Positions 45,872 to 56,686 of a DNA stretch of 64,000 nucleotides are shown here, one piece after another. The notes under the pieces were generated by a model. The model was not told the DNA's origin, searched no databases, and was given only the letters and a program-made list of their open reading frames with translations. Origin of the DNA: Ctena decussata (lineage: Eukaryota > Mollusca > Bivalvia > Lucinida > Lucinidae). Each line of letters begins with the position of its first letter. Position 1 is the stretch's first letter. The position numbers and the translations under genes are program-made. The stretch covers positions 51,267,454 through 51,331,453 of the forward strand of contig OZ022502.1 of assembly GCA_963989385.1 (NCBI GenBank), given 5' to 3'.

Positions 45872-46785
45872 TTAAGGCTTTTCTAGGGAAAACCCTAACT
45901 AGGCTATCAACTGGAATATCTTGATGATTTTTATAGCAATGTAGATAAAGATGAGAGGGCGTGCATAGTATAAGAATGTTTGCCCCCCTTACTTCCTTTC
46001 AAAGTTACATCCCTTTGGTTTTAGACTATTTTTGTACTCGCCATTACTAGTTAATTGTGTGGAATACATGTATCTTGATGACACTTCATAACAGTGTGCC
46101 GCGGATATGGGACTTTCTTAATTTTGGAGTCACATCCCCTTGATTAGTATTTACAGAATATTCTTGTGCGCACATTTGCACCTGTGTGTGGCTGATTGTC
46201 AGGGGTATAAATCTGCGAGAGGATACTGCCTGGGGCTGAAACTCACTTAGAAACGGGCGCATGTACCCCCGCTTGCGGTGCTCTTTTTAATGGTAAATGT
46301 GGAATATTTTTTCTTGCATATCTCAACAAAAACGTGTATTCTCACCAGGCTATGATAATACTCATCATTCTGTACCAGGACAATTTTCATCCTAAAAGTT
46401 TTTGCTTTATCAGAACAATACGAAAATAAACTACTTGAGCTTGTTTATTCATTTATTTCTTTTTTTATCATTTTTTTCTTGTTTTATTGGATTTTTTTCT
46501 TGATTTTTTTTTTTAAATTTTTTTTTTCAGTCATTGTATTTCATGCATGTTTTCTCTGTTGAATTTTGTCCATTTATTTTCTTTTTTCAATGTTTTTTTA
46601 TGTACAGGCCGATCTTAGTCTTAAGTGTTCTCACATGCAGTAATATATGATCCATTTTTCCAATCTCCTTAGGTAAGTGCCCCACGTTCTGATAGGTTTC
46701 TTCAGTCTAGTACAAAACAAAAATATCACTCGAAAATCATCATTCCACAGTTACATCTGAGTGTTCATATCTTTAAGAATACCTG

Positions 46786-47006
46786 GGGCCGTATTCATAA
46801 AGCCACTTAAGTCGTTGCTATGCTGTTGCTAAGGGTAAATTTCTATGTTGGAGATTCCCTACAACTATGAAATTTGCTCTGGAGGAACAGTCTTACAAAG
46901 ACTGTTCCTCCAGAGCAAATTTCATAGTTGTAGGAAATCTCCTTCATAGAAATTGAGCCTTAGCAACAGCATAGCAACGACTTAAGTGGCTTTATGAATA
47001 CGGCCC
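46786..47006. mobile_element. 221-bp near-perfect palindromic MITE
   Basis: The arms begin GGGCCGTATTCATAAAGCCA and meet in GGAACAGTCTTACAAAGACT, then GTTCC. Nearly the whole element can fold into one hairpin of about 105 bp. The 3-bp duplication CTG (46783-46785 and 47007-47009) and GG termini are compatible with PIF/Harbinger- or Zator-type MITEs (family knowledge). Confidence 0.8.
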
Positions 47007-47029
47007 CTGGATTCCAAATCATGATTTCT

Positions 47030-47620
47030 TAATCATAAACGCACTATGTTTCGATGTTATGATTCAAATTGCTTGCCAAGAAATATGCAGTTGCTTCTGC
47101 TGCTGGGTTTACTTTTCTGAAATTGCAGACTTTAAGGAAATCAATAATGCTAGACCACTGTTAATAGACAACAATGTTGGTTCTGAAATGTGTACTAGTG
47201 TGTGTTTTCACCCAATGACGCCATTTTGGATGCACTTGATGAATGGGGCATGATGCACTTGTTTCGGTATCATGTTTCTGTTACGCACAAATAAAACGCT
47301 GAAACAGAAGCATGATTTGAAATCCTGTTTCTGATTCAGGTAAATAAAACGCACCCCTGGTGCGCGTTTGATTTACATGTGCACATTTCAGAACCACATG
47401 TGCACATTTCAGAACCAATGTTGTTGTCTAATAGACAATGATCTAGCATTATTGATTTACTTAAAGTCTGCAATTCCAGAAAAGAAACCCAGCAGCAGAA
47501 GTAACTGCATATTTCTTGGCAAGCAATTTGAATCATAACATTGAAACATAGTGTTTCTAAAGTGACAGAAACATGTTTACGATCACGAAATTATGATTCA
47601 GAATCCTGTTTCTGTTTCTA
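47030..47620. repeat. Large inverted repeat, about 200-bp arms
   Basis: The left arm (about 47040-47205, GTTATGATTCAAATTGCTTG, CTGCTGCTGGGTTTAC) is mirrored at about 47390-47570 (GAAACCCAGCAGCAGAAGTA, GCAATTTGAATCATAAC). The spacer contains GTTTCTG and CGCACCCCTGG repeats. The matching ORFs on opposite strands (47059-47253 and 47536-47336) are the two arms, not genes. Confidence 0.7.
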
Positions 47621-47918
47621 GTAAAACAAACGCACCCCTGGTGTCCTAATGCTAGCAGAGCCATCTCATCGAAAATCTACACGAGCATAATATAGCAATC
47701 ATCTGTCTGTCCAATCCGCATATAACAATCCGCTATCACACGCTAGGTGAATTTAAATCTATAAGAAGTCTCCATATATACACCTGGAAGGTTGCATCTT
47801 GGGTAACATAGCTATGACCCGTCTGTCTAATCCGCATATAACCATCCGCCGCCTGACATCTGGAAGGCTATATCGTGGGTATCATACGTGTTCATTCTGA
47901 ATACAAATACTCTGGCAG

Positions 47919-48109
47919 TCACGATGGATGGATTTTTACCCTATCTCGAACAGTTTTTCGACAGATTGCACACTTTCTCAGTGCCAACGAGCACGTTTTA
48001 CATGCTATCATATGGCCACAAGGCAACAGTACCACACAGGCGTTCTTGTCCATACAGATCTTGCAGAGCAACTGGTTCTTCAGTGTTCGGTTTTCACTTT
48101 GTATGCCAT
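47919..48109 (-). CDS. IAP-2 terminal exon: C3HC4 RING finger
   Basis: The acceptor TTTTTCCTACTGCAG precedes 48109. The exon reads a helix (SENRTLKNQLL) and a full RING: CKIC, PCGH, CKTC, CAIC, finishing RVKIHPS and TGA at 47921-47919. It is about three-quarters identical to the IAP-1 RING over the core, the strongest single piece of evidence for paralogy. The C-terminal tail after the RING differs between the two. Confidence 0.93.
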
Positions 48110-51100
48110 CTGCAGTAGGAAAAATAAGTTCAGCCGCAACTTGCAAAAATGTGGTTTAACGTTGCTACAGATACAATAGTCATTTGTACAGAAGCCTAAG
48201 ACAAACAATCATAAATGAGCCGCGACACGACAAAACCAACAAAATGGCATATGCGCCCACTGAAGACTCAGATCAGCCTGGGCATCCTCCAAGTCTAATC
48301 AATCTTCGCTTTGCGCTCAAATAGTAACTAAGGGTCTAAGCTAGCTCAATGCGGACAGCGAAGACTCTGATCAGACTGGGCGGATGCCCAGGCTGATCTG
48401 AATCTTCGATGGGCGCACATGCTACTTTGTTGGTTTTGTCGTGTCGCAGCTCAAATCAACATAATACCACTCTTACAAATTTAAGTTCGAAATAATTCTT
48501 AAAGAGCAAAGTCTACACTGATGAGTGTGATATAAAATAGTTAGACAATGGGTTGTTAACCAATCCATGAGCTACATGTGCGGTACATGTAGATCATCCT
48601 CAGTTTTAGCTCATGCATTACCGTATCTCCTCGTACAGGCGGACAAACCTTGGTATAGCAAGCAAAGTACATGTAGTTGAATTTATATCTCCCGCCGAGA
48701 GGCTCTGATTTGTTTATAACCTTGATTTTCGTAAGATTTCGCTTACTAGTTATTTAATACATATTTTATGATTATAAATTAATTCAAGGGCAATAATTCA
48801 TGCATTAATGAGACTATTCTGACAAACCTGCATCTGCACCAATACAATATGGTGTTACATATTTAGATTCAGTTTCATGAATTTTCGTTCACTTGTATCT
48901 TAGTTGTAGCCAATCTGTAGATTTTAAACCAATTCAAGGATAATAACAAACCTTGATGATACATATTCAAGTTTCATAAAATTCCATTCATTGGATCTCA
49001 GTTTAATGTTTTAAACAGATTCAATGGCTACAACGTCATGTACTGCTGAATATGAAAACTTATCATTCAATTCATTGTAGTCTATGCAGAAAATATAAAT
49101 TGCCTTTAATTCTAATTCCTGTAATCATGCATTCGCTAAACGTAGCCGAAAAAATACAAAGTTATAAGCGACATAAACAACTTACCAATAGACAGGGTAT
49201 TGTCAAAGCTTGTCAGTGAATGCTTTTGACGACTGCCCACTTTCTCGACATACGTCTTTCTCTGAATATCTCCATGTTCTTTGGTTACACTTGGACTAGG
49301 GTAGACGTTAGATTCATTGCTACTTGGCTCTCCCAAATGTGACTTCTCCGTTGACAAAAGTGTATCCACAAGATGAGAGAGATTGAGCTTGTTTTCTGAA
49401 TAAAACAAACGGAAATAATTCAATATACCAGCTTGTTTTCTAAATAAAATAAATCGCATTAACCCTAATAAACGCCCCTGCCTAACACCCCCTGCCTCTT
49501 TCCCAAAACAATCACGGTTATATTTACTTCCATGACTTCCTGTTTGCTTCTCTGAATAAGCATAGCTCTTTAAAATGGGGTCTACTCTTTATGGAAAGAA
49601 TTTGTTCCTGGAGGAGGTAATTCTCGTTTAAGAGTTAACTCATACTGAGAAATGAGCCAAAATATGGTAGAGCTGCTCCATCTGATAGTATACACATTCA
49701 CCTAAATACTGTTTATTAGACTGTAAAGCCTGGTGTACACGTTATGTTTTTGCACATGTGACAAAAAGAATACAGTCAAACCTGCCTTAAGGGGTCACCC
49801 AGGGGAAGGACAAAAATTGGCTGCTTAAGACAGGTGACCCCTTAATACAGGTTTATTTGCACTGTATTTTGGTTTAAGGGACCCACAAAATGTGGCTGCT
49901 TAAGCCAGCTGATCCCTCAATAGAGGTGACCACATGAGCAGGTTTGACTGTATATGGAATATAGCACATATGGTTTTGTGTTTATACGATATGCAGAAAG
50001 CACATATGTTCTCAGACTTTCTCGCCATTTACCTGGAAGTGTCTGCATAATTTTGTCATCTTTATGTTACAAAAATGTAGACTGAGGGCATGCTGATGAT
50101 TCCAGCTTGTGTGTGATTCATTGCCCATGCTTATGGGCAAATGCAACATATAAGAGTATAGACAGTAAAATGAAAGGACTTCAACGTTCAGGAGACGAAA
50201 AAAGGAAGACATAAAAGTTGTTCCCCTTTGTAAAATACATGTAATATTTAAAAAATATACATAATAATAGCCCCGATATCAATATTTTGGTATTTTTATG
50301 TACCTACTGAGGTTGCGATTTAAGCAATTAACCTCAGAGAATTCCATGAGAGTTTGCTGTATGTAACCACGAAGATTTAGGTAAAGAATGTTTATTTATT
50401 TACGCTATGGTGTATATCCTTTTTCAAACATGCATATGTTCATAATTTTTTCATAAAAGTTTAAACGGATGACAATCACCTACTATTGCCTTTTATCACC
50501 GCCTTAGTATGATTAATCCAAATTCAGCAGGACTGGCATACAGGGAAGCAACTCAAAGAGGCAATCATATTAACTAAGCAATTCAAGGATCGAATCATCG
50601 TATGAAAGACCTGGTTCGTATTTTGGCCTTATCTTGCAGGAAATATTTGAGGAAAAAGAAAGAAAAATGAAAGGAAAACAAAGTTTCGTTTCAGTGGTTG
50701 GCAGGTAAGCAAAGGAAACTGAGATCATGCTCAGTCGTTCCAAAGAAACGGATTAAATCGTCAAAACCTTGATATAGAGGAAGGAAGAGTTAATATGCCA
50801 GAAATACCGGGAATGAAATCTAAGAATGAAATAAAATATGTTTACAATTGAAGTATAGTCTTCAACATTTCGCCAAATTATCTGCTACAAAGTAGTAGCT
50901 TCTACATAGGTTGAAACGGAGGTATCATGTTTCAAGTCTGTCGAAATACATTAAGTCCCGGGAATGAAATTTAATAGTGAAATAAAATTTGATCACTTTT
51001 GAACAGAGTGTAATTCACTCTTCATGCTTTTTTCTTCAGTTATTTTCCATGAAAACAGTCCTTGAATGGCAAGCCAGAGACACCGCCATATTTGTTGTTG

Positions 51101-54100
51101 TGTTGGTGTCCTGTTTTTCGTACTTTGTACCAAGTTTTATACATTAGCTGTTACCAGTTAAATATGTAAAGCGATAAGATACAGAAAAAAGAAAACTGTC
51201 ACCACGCCAAATGTTATAACAACGCAAAATGTAATAAAGTTATAGCATTTTGCGTCGAGCAAAATTTTTTCCCCTGACGCAATTTGTAATAAATTCCTAT
51301 ATACGATGTTTAACTATCGGTTTGAAGAAGTATGTAAAAGCGAGTGTTGACAAGCATGAAAAGCACCGTACAAGTCCCGAAAAGTCGATATCAAGTATAA
51401 CTGCTCGATTTTATTTTGCTTTCAATCCATCTTAAAAGTTATACCATTTTGAGTCGATCAAACTTTTCCCCTAACGCAATTGGTAATAAATTTCTAGATA
51501 CGAAGATTTACAATCGGTTTGAAGAAGTTTGTTAAAACCCAGTGTTTATAAACATGATAAGTACCTAACAAGTTCCGAAAATTCGATATCAAGTATCAAT
51601 ATTCGATTTTATTTTGCTTATCATACATCTTAAAAGTTATAACATTTTGTGTCGATCAAATTGTTTCCCCTTACGCAATTTGTAATGAATTTCTTTGTAC
51701 GATGTTTTACTATCCCTTTGAAGAAGTATGTTATAACCCAGTGTTGATAAGCATAATAAGCACCTACAATCCATCTTAAAAGTTATACATTTTGCGCCGA
51801 TCAAACTTTTTCTCCTTGCGCAATTTGTAATCAATTTCTACATACGAAGATTTACTATCGGTTTGAAGAATTATGTTAAAACCCAGTGTTTATAAGCATG
51901 ATAAGCACCTAACAAGTTCCAAAAAGTCTATATCAAGTATCACTGCTCGATTTTATTTTGTTTATAATCCATCTTAAAAGTTATAATATTTTGCGTCGAT
52001 AAAACTTTTTCCCCTAACGCAATTTGTTAAAAATCTCTTCATACGATATACTACTTTCGGTTTGAAGAAGTATGTTAAAAACCAGTGTTTATAAGCATGG
52101 TTCCACTTAACAAGTTCCGAAAAGTCGATATCAAGTATATCTGCTCGTTTTTATTTTGCTAACAATCCATCTTATAAGTGATAACATTTTGCGTCGATCA
52201 ACATTTTCACCCTTAGGGAATTTGTAATAAATTTCTACATACGACGATTTACTATCGGTTTGAAGAAGTATGTTAAAACTCAGCGTTTATCTGCATGATA
52301 AGCACCTAAAAAGTTCAGAAACGTTGATATAAAGTATAAATGTTCGATTTTATTTTGCTAATATTACATCTTTAATGTAAACGCATTTTGTTTCGATCAA
52401 ACTTTTGCCCCTTTGCAATTAATTTCTATGCACAATGTTTTACTATACATTTGATGAAGTATGTGAAAACCCTGAGTTGATAAGCATGATGAGCACCTAA
52501 CAAGTTCCGAAAAGTCGATATCAAGTATTACTGTTCGAGTTTATTTTGCTTACAAACCATCTTAAAAGTCATAACTTTTTGCGTCGATCAAACCTTTTCT
52601 CCCTACGCAATTTTTAAAAAAAATTCTACATACAAAGATTTACTATCGGTTAGAAGAATAATGTTAAAAACCCAGTAGTTATAAGCATGATAAGCACCTT
52701 ACAAGTTCCAAAAGGTCTATATCAAGTATCACTGTGCGATTTTATTTTGCTTCCAATCCATCTAAAAAAATTATAACATTTAGCGCCGATCAATTTTTCC
52801 CCTTACGCAATTTTAATAAATCTCTACATACGATAAACTCCTATCGGTTTGAAGAAGTGTGTTAAAGCCCTGTGTGTATAAGCACGATAAGCACCTAACA
52901 AGTTCCGAAAAGTCGATATCAAGTATAACTATTCGATTTTATTTTGCTTTCATCCATCTTAAAAGTTATACCATTTTGAGTCGATCAAACTTTTCCCCTT
53001 ACGCAATTTGTAATCAATTTCTACATACGAACATTTACTATCGGTTTGAAGAATGTTTAAACCCAGCTTTTATAAGCATGATAAGCACCTAACAAGTTCC
53101 GAAAAGTCGAAATCAAGTATAACTTTTCGATTTAATTTTGCTTACAATCCATCTAAATAATTATAACATTTTGTGTCGATCAAATTTTTATAACAGAATG
53201 CTTAAGAAGAAGATGTTTGACCGACGCAAAATGTTATAACTTTTAAGATGGTTCGTAAGTAAAATACTATCGAACAGTAATACTTGATAACTTTTCGGAA
53301 CTTGTTTGGTGCTTATCATGCTTTTCAACACTGGGTTTTAACATACTTCTTCAAACGGATAGTAAAACATCGTACATAGAAATTTATTACAGATTGCGTA
53401 TGGGGAAAAAAGTTGATCGATGCAAAATATTATAACGTTTAAGATGGATTGTAAGCAAAATAAAATCGAACAGTTATACTTGATATCGACTTTGCGGAAC
53501 TTGTTAGGTGCTTATCATGCTTATAAACACTGGGTTCTTCAAACCGATAGTAAAAAATCGTATATAGAAATTTATCAAAAATATCGTAAGGGGGGGAATT
53601 TTGATCAATGCACAATTTTATAACTTTTAAGATGTAGTATGCGCAAAATAAAATCGAACAGTGATACTTTATCTCGTGTTTTCGGAACTTGTTAGGTGCT
53701 TATCGTGGTTATAAACACCGCTAATGGAGAAATTTATTACAAATTGCGTAAGGAGAAAAGTTTGATCGACGCAAAATGTTATAACTGTTAAGATGGATTG
53801 TAAGCAAAATAATATCGAATAGTAATACTTGATATCGACTTTTTGGACATTGTTAGGTGCTTATCATGCTTATCAACACTCGGTTTTTACAAACATCTTA
53901 AATGTTAAATCTGGTGGCGGTTTGGCAACCGCCCAAAAATGTTGCTGTTTCGAAATCAAGCGCCAAGTTTCTGTTTTTGCTCTGTATATATAAAACCTAC
54001 GCTATCGTATCGGGATTTTTAGTATGTGGAATTCCAGAGAAGATTAAAAATAGATATGGGTTTTCTTCGACTTAAAAGTAATCTATACACGTCCTTACCT

Positions 54101-54456
54101 GATGTCTTTTCGCAGAGTCTCACTGCATTTGCAACCATGTTTGGTTCAAATCCCATTTCTTCGACTTGCTTTGTTAATTGTTCAGTCTCAGCATACTCCC
54201 CTGTAATATCATGGGTCTGATTCTTGTCTTCTAGTATGTGTTTCTGTTTGTGTTCTTTTTCGACTTCGATCTAGAATATGTGACATCAACATATGCATAT
54301 ATATATATATTTGTATTTTATATTCACACTATGCTTGAGGCTATGCATATTTATATTGATGGCAAAACCTAGACACGTCAAAAAATAAGATTTTCACTTT
54401 AAACATCTTTCAGTTCGATTTACTTTATCCGAAAAAAGTTATGACAAGCAAGAGAC

Positions 54457-54492
<36 letters not shown>

Positions 54493-56622
54493 GACCTACA
54501 CACAATGATTATCAAGTCAATTCTCTGAGCTGTATTTTTTTCTGTTTTGACTCAAAGCAGACCGCCAGGCAAAGTTCTGTTTTGAGAACTGACTTGTCGG
54601 ACTAGCGTCAGCTGCTCAAACTCAGACTAGCGTCAGCTGATCAATTGAAGTCTTTTGCTTTTCACTGAATGCGGTCATCACGATAAAACCACAGGAGTCA
54701 ACGAAATAACATAAAAATCAAATACATACAATATAAATATACAGATATTATAGAAACTATATTTACTTATATGTTCGTCTTCATGCATAAATATAACACT
54801 AGAATGTCCTATTATGTTATTGCTAGAATAAAATGTCAAACTCCTGTGAAAACCGAACAGGAAAAACTGATGGTGTACCTGCAGGTCGGATTTGCTCTCA
54901 GCACAAGCTGCTCCAGAGGCCGCGTCGTCATCCGTGTCCTCTTTGTATTTCTGAATAAATTCTAAGCTCTTGTTTTGTTTAAGGTATAAACAGCTGGCTG
55001 ACCACCGAGCATGTTCGCTCCATGCCCCGTCCCCATACTCCCAATTTCTTAGCCCGAGTCCGCAGAAGAAGCAGCGGACACAGTCGCTGAAGCCTGTAAC
55101 ATAAAAGGGTGAAATTTCAAAGTCCGCAGAAAAGACACAATCGCAGTATAGGCTAAAATCAGTTTTATCAACGGTTTGATGGAAAAAAAAACGGACACGG
55201 TAACCCACACTCGCCGATATATGTAAATAAATCTCAAGATTGTTAAGTCCCAAATTAATTCAACAGACTGATTGCAAATGCGTTAAGATCATTTCCCTTC
55301 ATTTCACTTTTCCAGTAACCTTGCCGGTCATAGGGGCACCGTTGATGACATTTTGAGATTTTTGTTCCATTTTCCCTCATACATGTGTGCCTTCTTAGAT
55401 GATTCAAAGCCCATATTCTTTCTGCCTGCTTCGCCTTCTTGATTCGCGAACAGTTCGCTGGAGGTTTGTCCTGGCTCGGAGAGACATGTTACTGTTTACG
55501 TCCTATAAAGAACTTGAACCGACCCACTTTCTCAACTTGCGCTTCTTGTCAATAATAAAGGCCAATACAGAAAATATGTGGCTTTCAAGAAATAAGTATA
55601 TATTATCGTTTCACAACAGCTGTTCATATTTGAACTATACACTTTGAAATGCATATTTTATTAAATTAAAACGTCCATATGCAGGACGCTTTACCTGCAT
55701 AGAAGAATCCAGCCTCGGCTAAATCTGCCGGATCTTGAATATCCCTGCAAGGCCAGTGAACGTAAGACGAGAGTCGAACGGATAAGTCCATATACTGAGG
55801 GTGTTTACAGTTATTTCTAAAAGTCATACGGTCGACATTCGAGTCTTGGTTTTCAGAAAATCCACCCTGCGCACCATTACTACTGCCATTGATCCTGGCA
55901 TCAGTCTCGACAAGGCCTGTAATATTTTCCTTAATGCCTTTGTTACTCAAACTCTCATGTATTGGCACATTTAGGTCTTCATTTGCAAGTAAAAAAGTAC
56001 ATTCTGGCGAAAATCGTTTGTGTATATCCAGCGGATCATCACCTAATCTCCAGTCACCGTAGACAAGTTGGCAAGAAAAGCACTGAACTTGATCGTGAGG
56101 TCCGATGTAATAGAATCCAAGAGTAGCGAGCTTGCTGGGCATGGCCGGTGATTCCAATGGAAACTTTGTAAAGGACAAATATCTAGCCCATTCATATTTC
56201 ATTAAATCATCCGTGTTATTAGACTGAATATCTTTGAAATAGAACTGTAAATGTACAGGATAGACAGAGACTGGCGATGAACTGGCCCAGCTGAACGATG
56301 ATAACTTGCTTTTTGAGTATTCCAGTGGCAAAAATGAGTTTTGCATTAGCTTTGTGTTCGATAATCCATCAAACTTAGCATGTTGAAATGAATATTTTCC
56401 GTTTATGTGCAGAATGTCGCGACGTCCTTTGAGCAGCGGGCAACTATTTACCAGTGCAATGAATACCACTATTGATGTAATATCAATAGTTCTTGATTTC
56501 TCACCAAAACCGAATTTAAATGACGGTGAATGAAAAACAGGAATCTTCTTGTTACCGTTGCTCACCATAGTTTGCTCTAAAACCATTATAAAAAGGACAA
56601 AGATGAACAAAAAGACTGACAT
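47919..56622 (-). CDS. IAP-2: BIR-BIR-UBA-RING inhibitor of apoptosis
   Basis: Exons on the minus strand are 56622-55695, 55093-54879, 54270-54099, 49395-49186 and 48109-47919. They total 1716 nt, an uninterrupted 571-residue frame plus TGA. BIR1 is at about 144-213 (C181, C184, H201, C208), BIR2 at 279-348 (C317, C320, H337, C344), UBA at about 410-455 with MGF at 420-422, and the RING at 524-558. Introns have phases 1, 0, 1, 1, as in IAP-1. Family role: cytosolic E3 ubiquitin ligase restraining caspases or immune signalling. The first Met follows an in-frame TGA 13 codons upstream, and a TATA-like box lies 55-64 bases before it. That start gives an unusual hydrophobic N-terminus; initiation at a later Met (for example 141, just before BIR1) cannot be excluded. 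The architecture resembles XIAP with one BIR fewer. Confidence 0.9.
48217..48452. mobile_element. Palindromic MITE, GAGCCGCGAC family, copy 4
   Basis: It has GAGCCGCGACACGACAAAAC at the left and GTCGTGTCGCAGCTC at the right, flanked by AAAT (48213-48216 and 48453-48456). It lies in the last intron of IAP-2, about 100 bp from the RING exon. Confidence 0.72.
48460..49135. other. IAP-2 last intron, nothing recognised
   Basis: AT-rich DNA without exon or repeat signals that I recognise. Confidence 0.4.
49186..49395 (-). CDS. IAP-2 exon 4: end of UBA domain and linker
   Basis: The acceptor TTTTATTCAG precedes 49395. The exon completes the UBA third helix (NKLNLSHLVDTLLS), then a polar linker rich in Ser, Glu, Lys and Asn, to the canonical donor GTAAGT in phase 1. 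It lies 4.7 kb from exon 3 because the intron holds the 198-bp satellite array. The splice signals are strong and the frame is open, although the linker itself is not conserved with IAP-1. Confidence 0.83.
49773..49950. mobile_element. 178-bp pogo/Tigger-like MITE
   Basis: The TIR CAGTCAAACCTGC ... GCAGGTTTGACTG is flanked by TA on both sides. The CAGT(C)-AACCT terminus and TA duplication are typical of the pogo/Tigger branch of Tc1/mariner (family knowledge). It is non-coding and lies in the IAP-2 intron. Confidence 0.75.
49955..51185. other. IAP-2 intron, nothing recognised
   Basis: AT-rich sequence with no supported exon. The ORFs here are short and lack domains. Confidence 0.4.
51230..53905. 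repeat. 198-bp satellite array that reverses direction
   Basis: Units marked by AAGTTATAACATTTTGCGTC begin at about 51238, 51439, 51636, 51781, 51980, 52178, 52375, 52567, 52768, 52967 and 53160. The spacing is 192-201 bp, with one 145-bp deletion unit. From about 53190 the same unit runs in the opposite direction (GACGCAAAATGTTATAAC at 53222 and 53769) for three to four copies. Each unit includes CGGTTTGAAGAAGTATGTTA and CCTAACAAGTTCCGAAAAG. It lies in the IAP-2 intron between the two UBA exons. Confidence 0.85.
54099..54270 (-). CDS. IAP-2 exon 3: linker and first part of UBA domain
   Basis: The acceptor ATTCTAG precedes 54270. The exon reads a Lys/Glu/His-rich linker (IEVEKEHKQKHILEDK), then the UBA start with VEEMGFEPNMVANAVRLCEK, ending in phase 1 at donor GTAAGG. 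The MGF loop and the following helix identify the UBA. It matches IAP-1 exon 19092-19236 in position, phase and domain. Confidence 0.85.
54461..54491 (+). repeat. (GA)n microsatellite
   Basis: About 31 bases of GA repeat in the IAP-2 intron between exons 2 and 3. Confidence 0.9.
54879..55093 (-). CDS. IAP-2 exon 2: second half of BIR2
   Basis: The acceptor TATGTTACAG precedes 55093. The exon gives FSDCVRCFFCGLGLRNWEYG, then WSEHARWSASC and a charged tail with a run of Asp and Ala. Zinc ligands C317, C320, H337 and C344 are present. The common FP before the last Cys is replaced by SA, and the usual DDPW by DGAW, so this repeat is more diverged than that of IAP-1. The donor GTACAC follows 54879 in phase 0. 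Confidence 0.9.
55695..56622 (-). CDS. IAP-2 exon 1: N-terminus, BIR1 and first half of BIR2
   Basis: This exon encodes residues 1-309 and the first base of codon 310. Residues 1-15 are almost all hydrophobic (MSVFLFIFVLFIMVL), and 48-58 form a second hydrophobic patch. BIR1 is complete in this exon: WARYLSFTKFPLESP, FYYIGPHDQVQCFSC, DDPLDIHKRFSPEC. The BIR2 N-terminal half ends LAEAGFFYAG at donor GTAAAG (minus strand, just below 55695). In BIR1 the groove Trp equivalent to XIAP W323 is Phe, so it may bind a partner other than an IBM peptide (inference). Confidence 0.88.
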
Positions 56623-56676
56623 ATTTGATATATGTAAGCTTAGGCACCATGTAATGTTTCAGCTTGGTAGCAACCG

Positions 56677-56686
56677 CTTATATATA
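56677..56686 (-). promoter_or_regulatory. TATA-like box upstream of IAP-2
   Basis: The minus strand reads TATATATAAG here, 55-64 bases before the ATG at 56622. A TATA box about 30 bases from a start site would leave a roughly 25-30 base 5' leader. This supports transcription starting just ahead of the long first exon. A chance AT-rich match is possible. Confidence 0.4.

Larger units (their letters stand above)
41597..46285 (+). mobile_element. Outer element of a repeat nest
   Basis: It starts CGGGACGTATTATGTTATGG and GGTGTCCGTCCGGCCG, with diverged minisatellite units (AACTAGGTATGCTATATGGA, TGGAATATCTTGATGA). It ends with a small hairpin near CCCCGCTTGCGG and CTCTTTTT. The sequence is broken by at least three other elements (42515-43865, 44096-44490, 44574-45871). 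The start and end rest on plan and similarity, not on a target duplication. Confidence 0.45.

Noticed and set aside
47059..47536. Two similar ORFs on opposite strands (MIQIACQEIC...)
   Set aside because: They are the two arms of an inverted repeat, not a gene pair.
54026..54220. Plus-strand ORF over the IAP-2 UBA exon
   Set aside because: Shadow of the real minus-strand exon, which has splice sites and a UBA motif.
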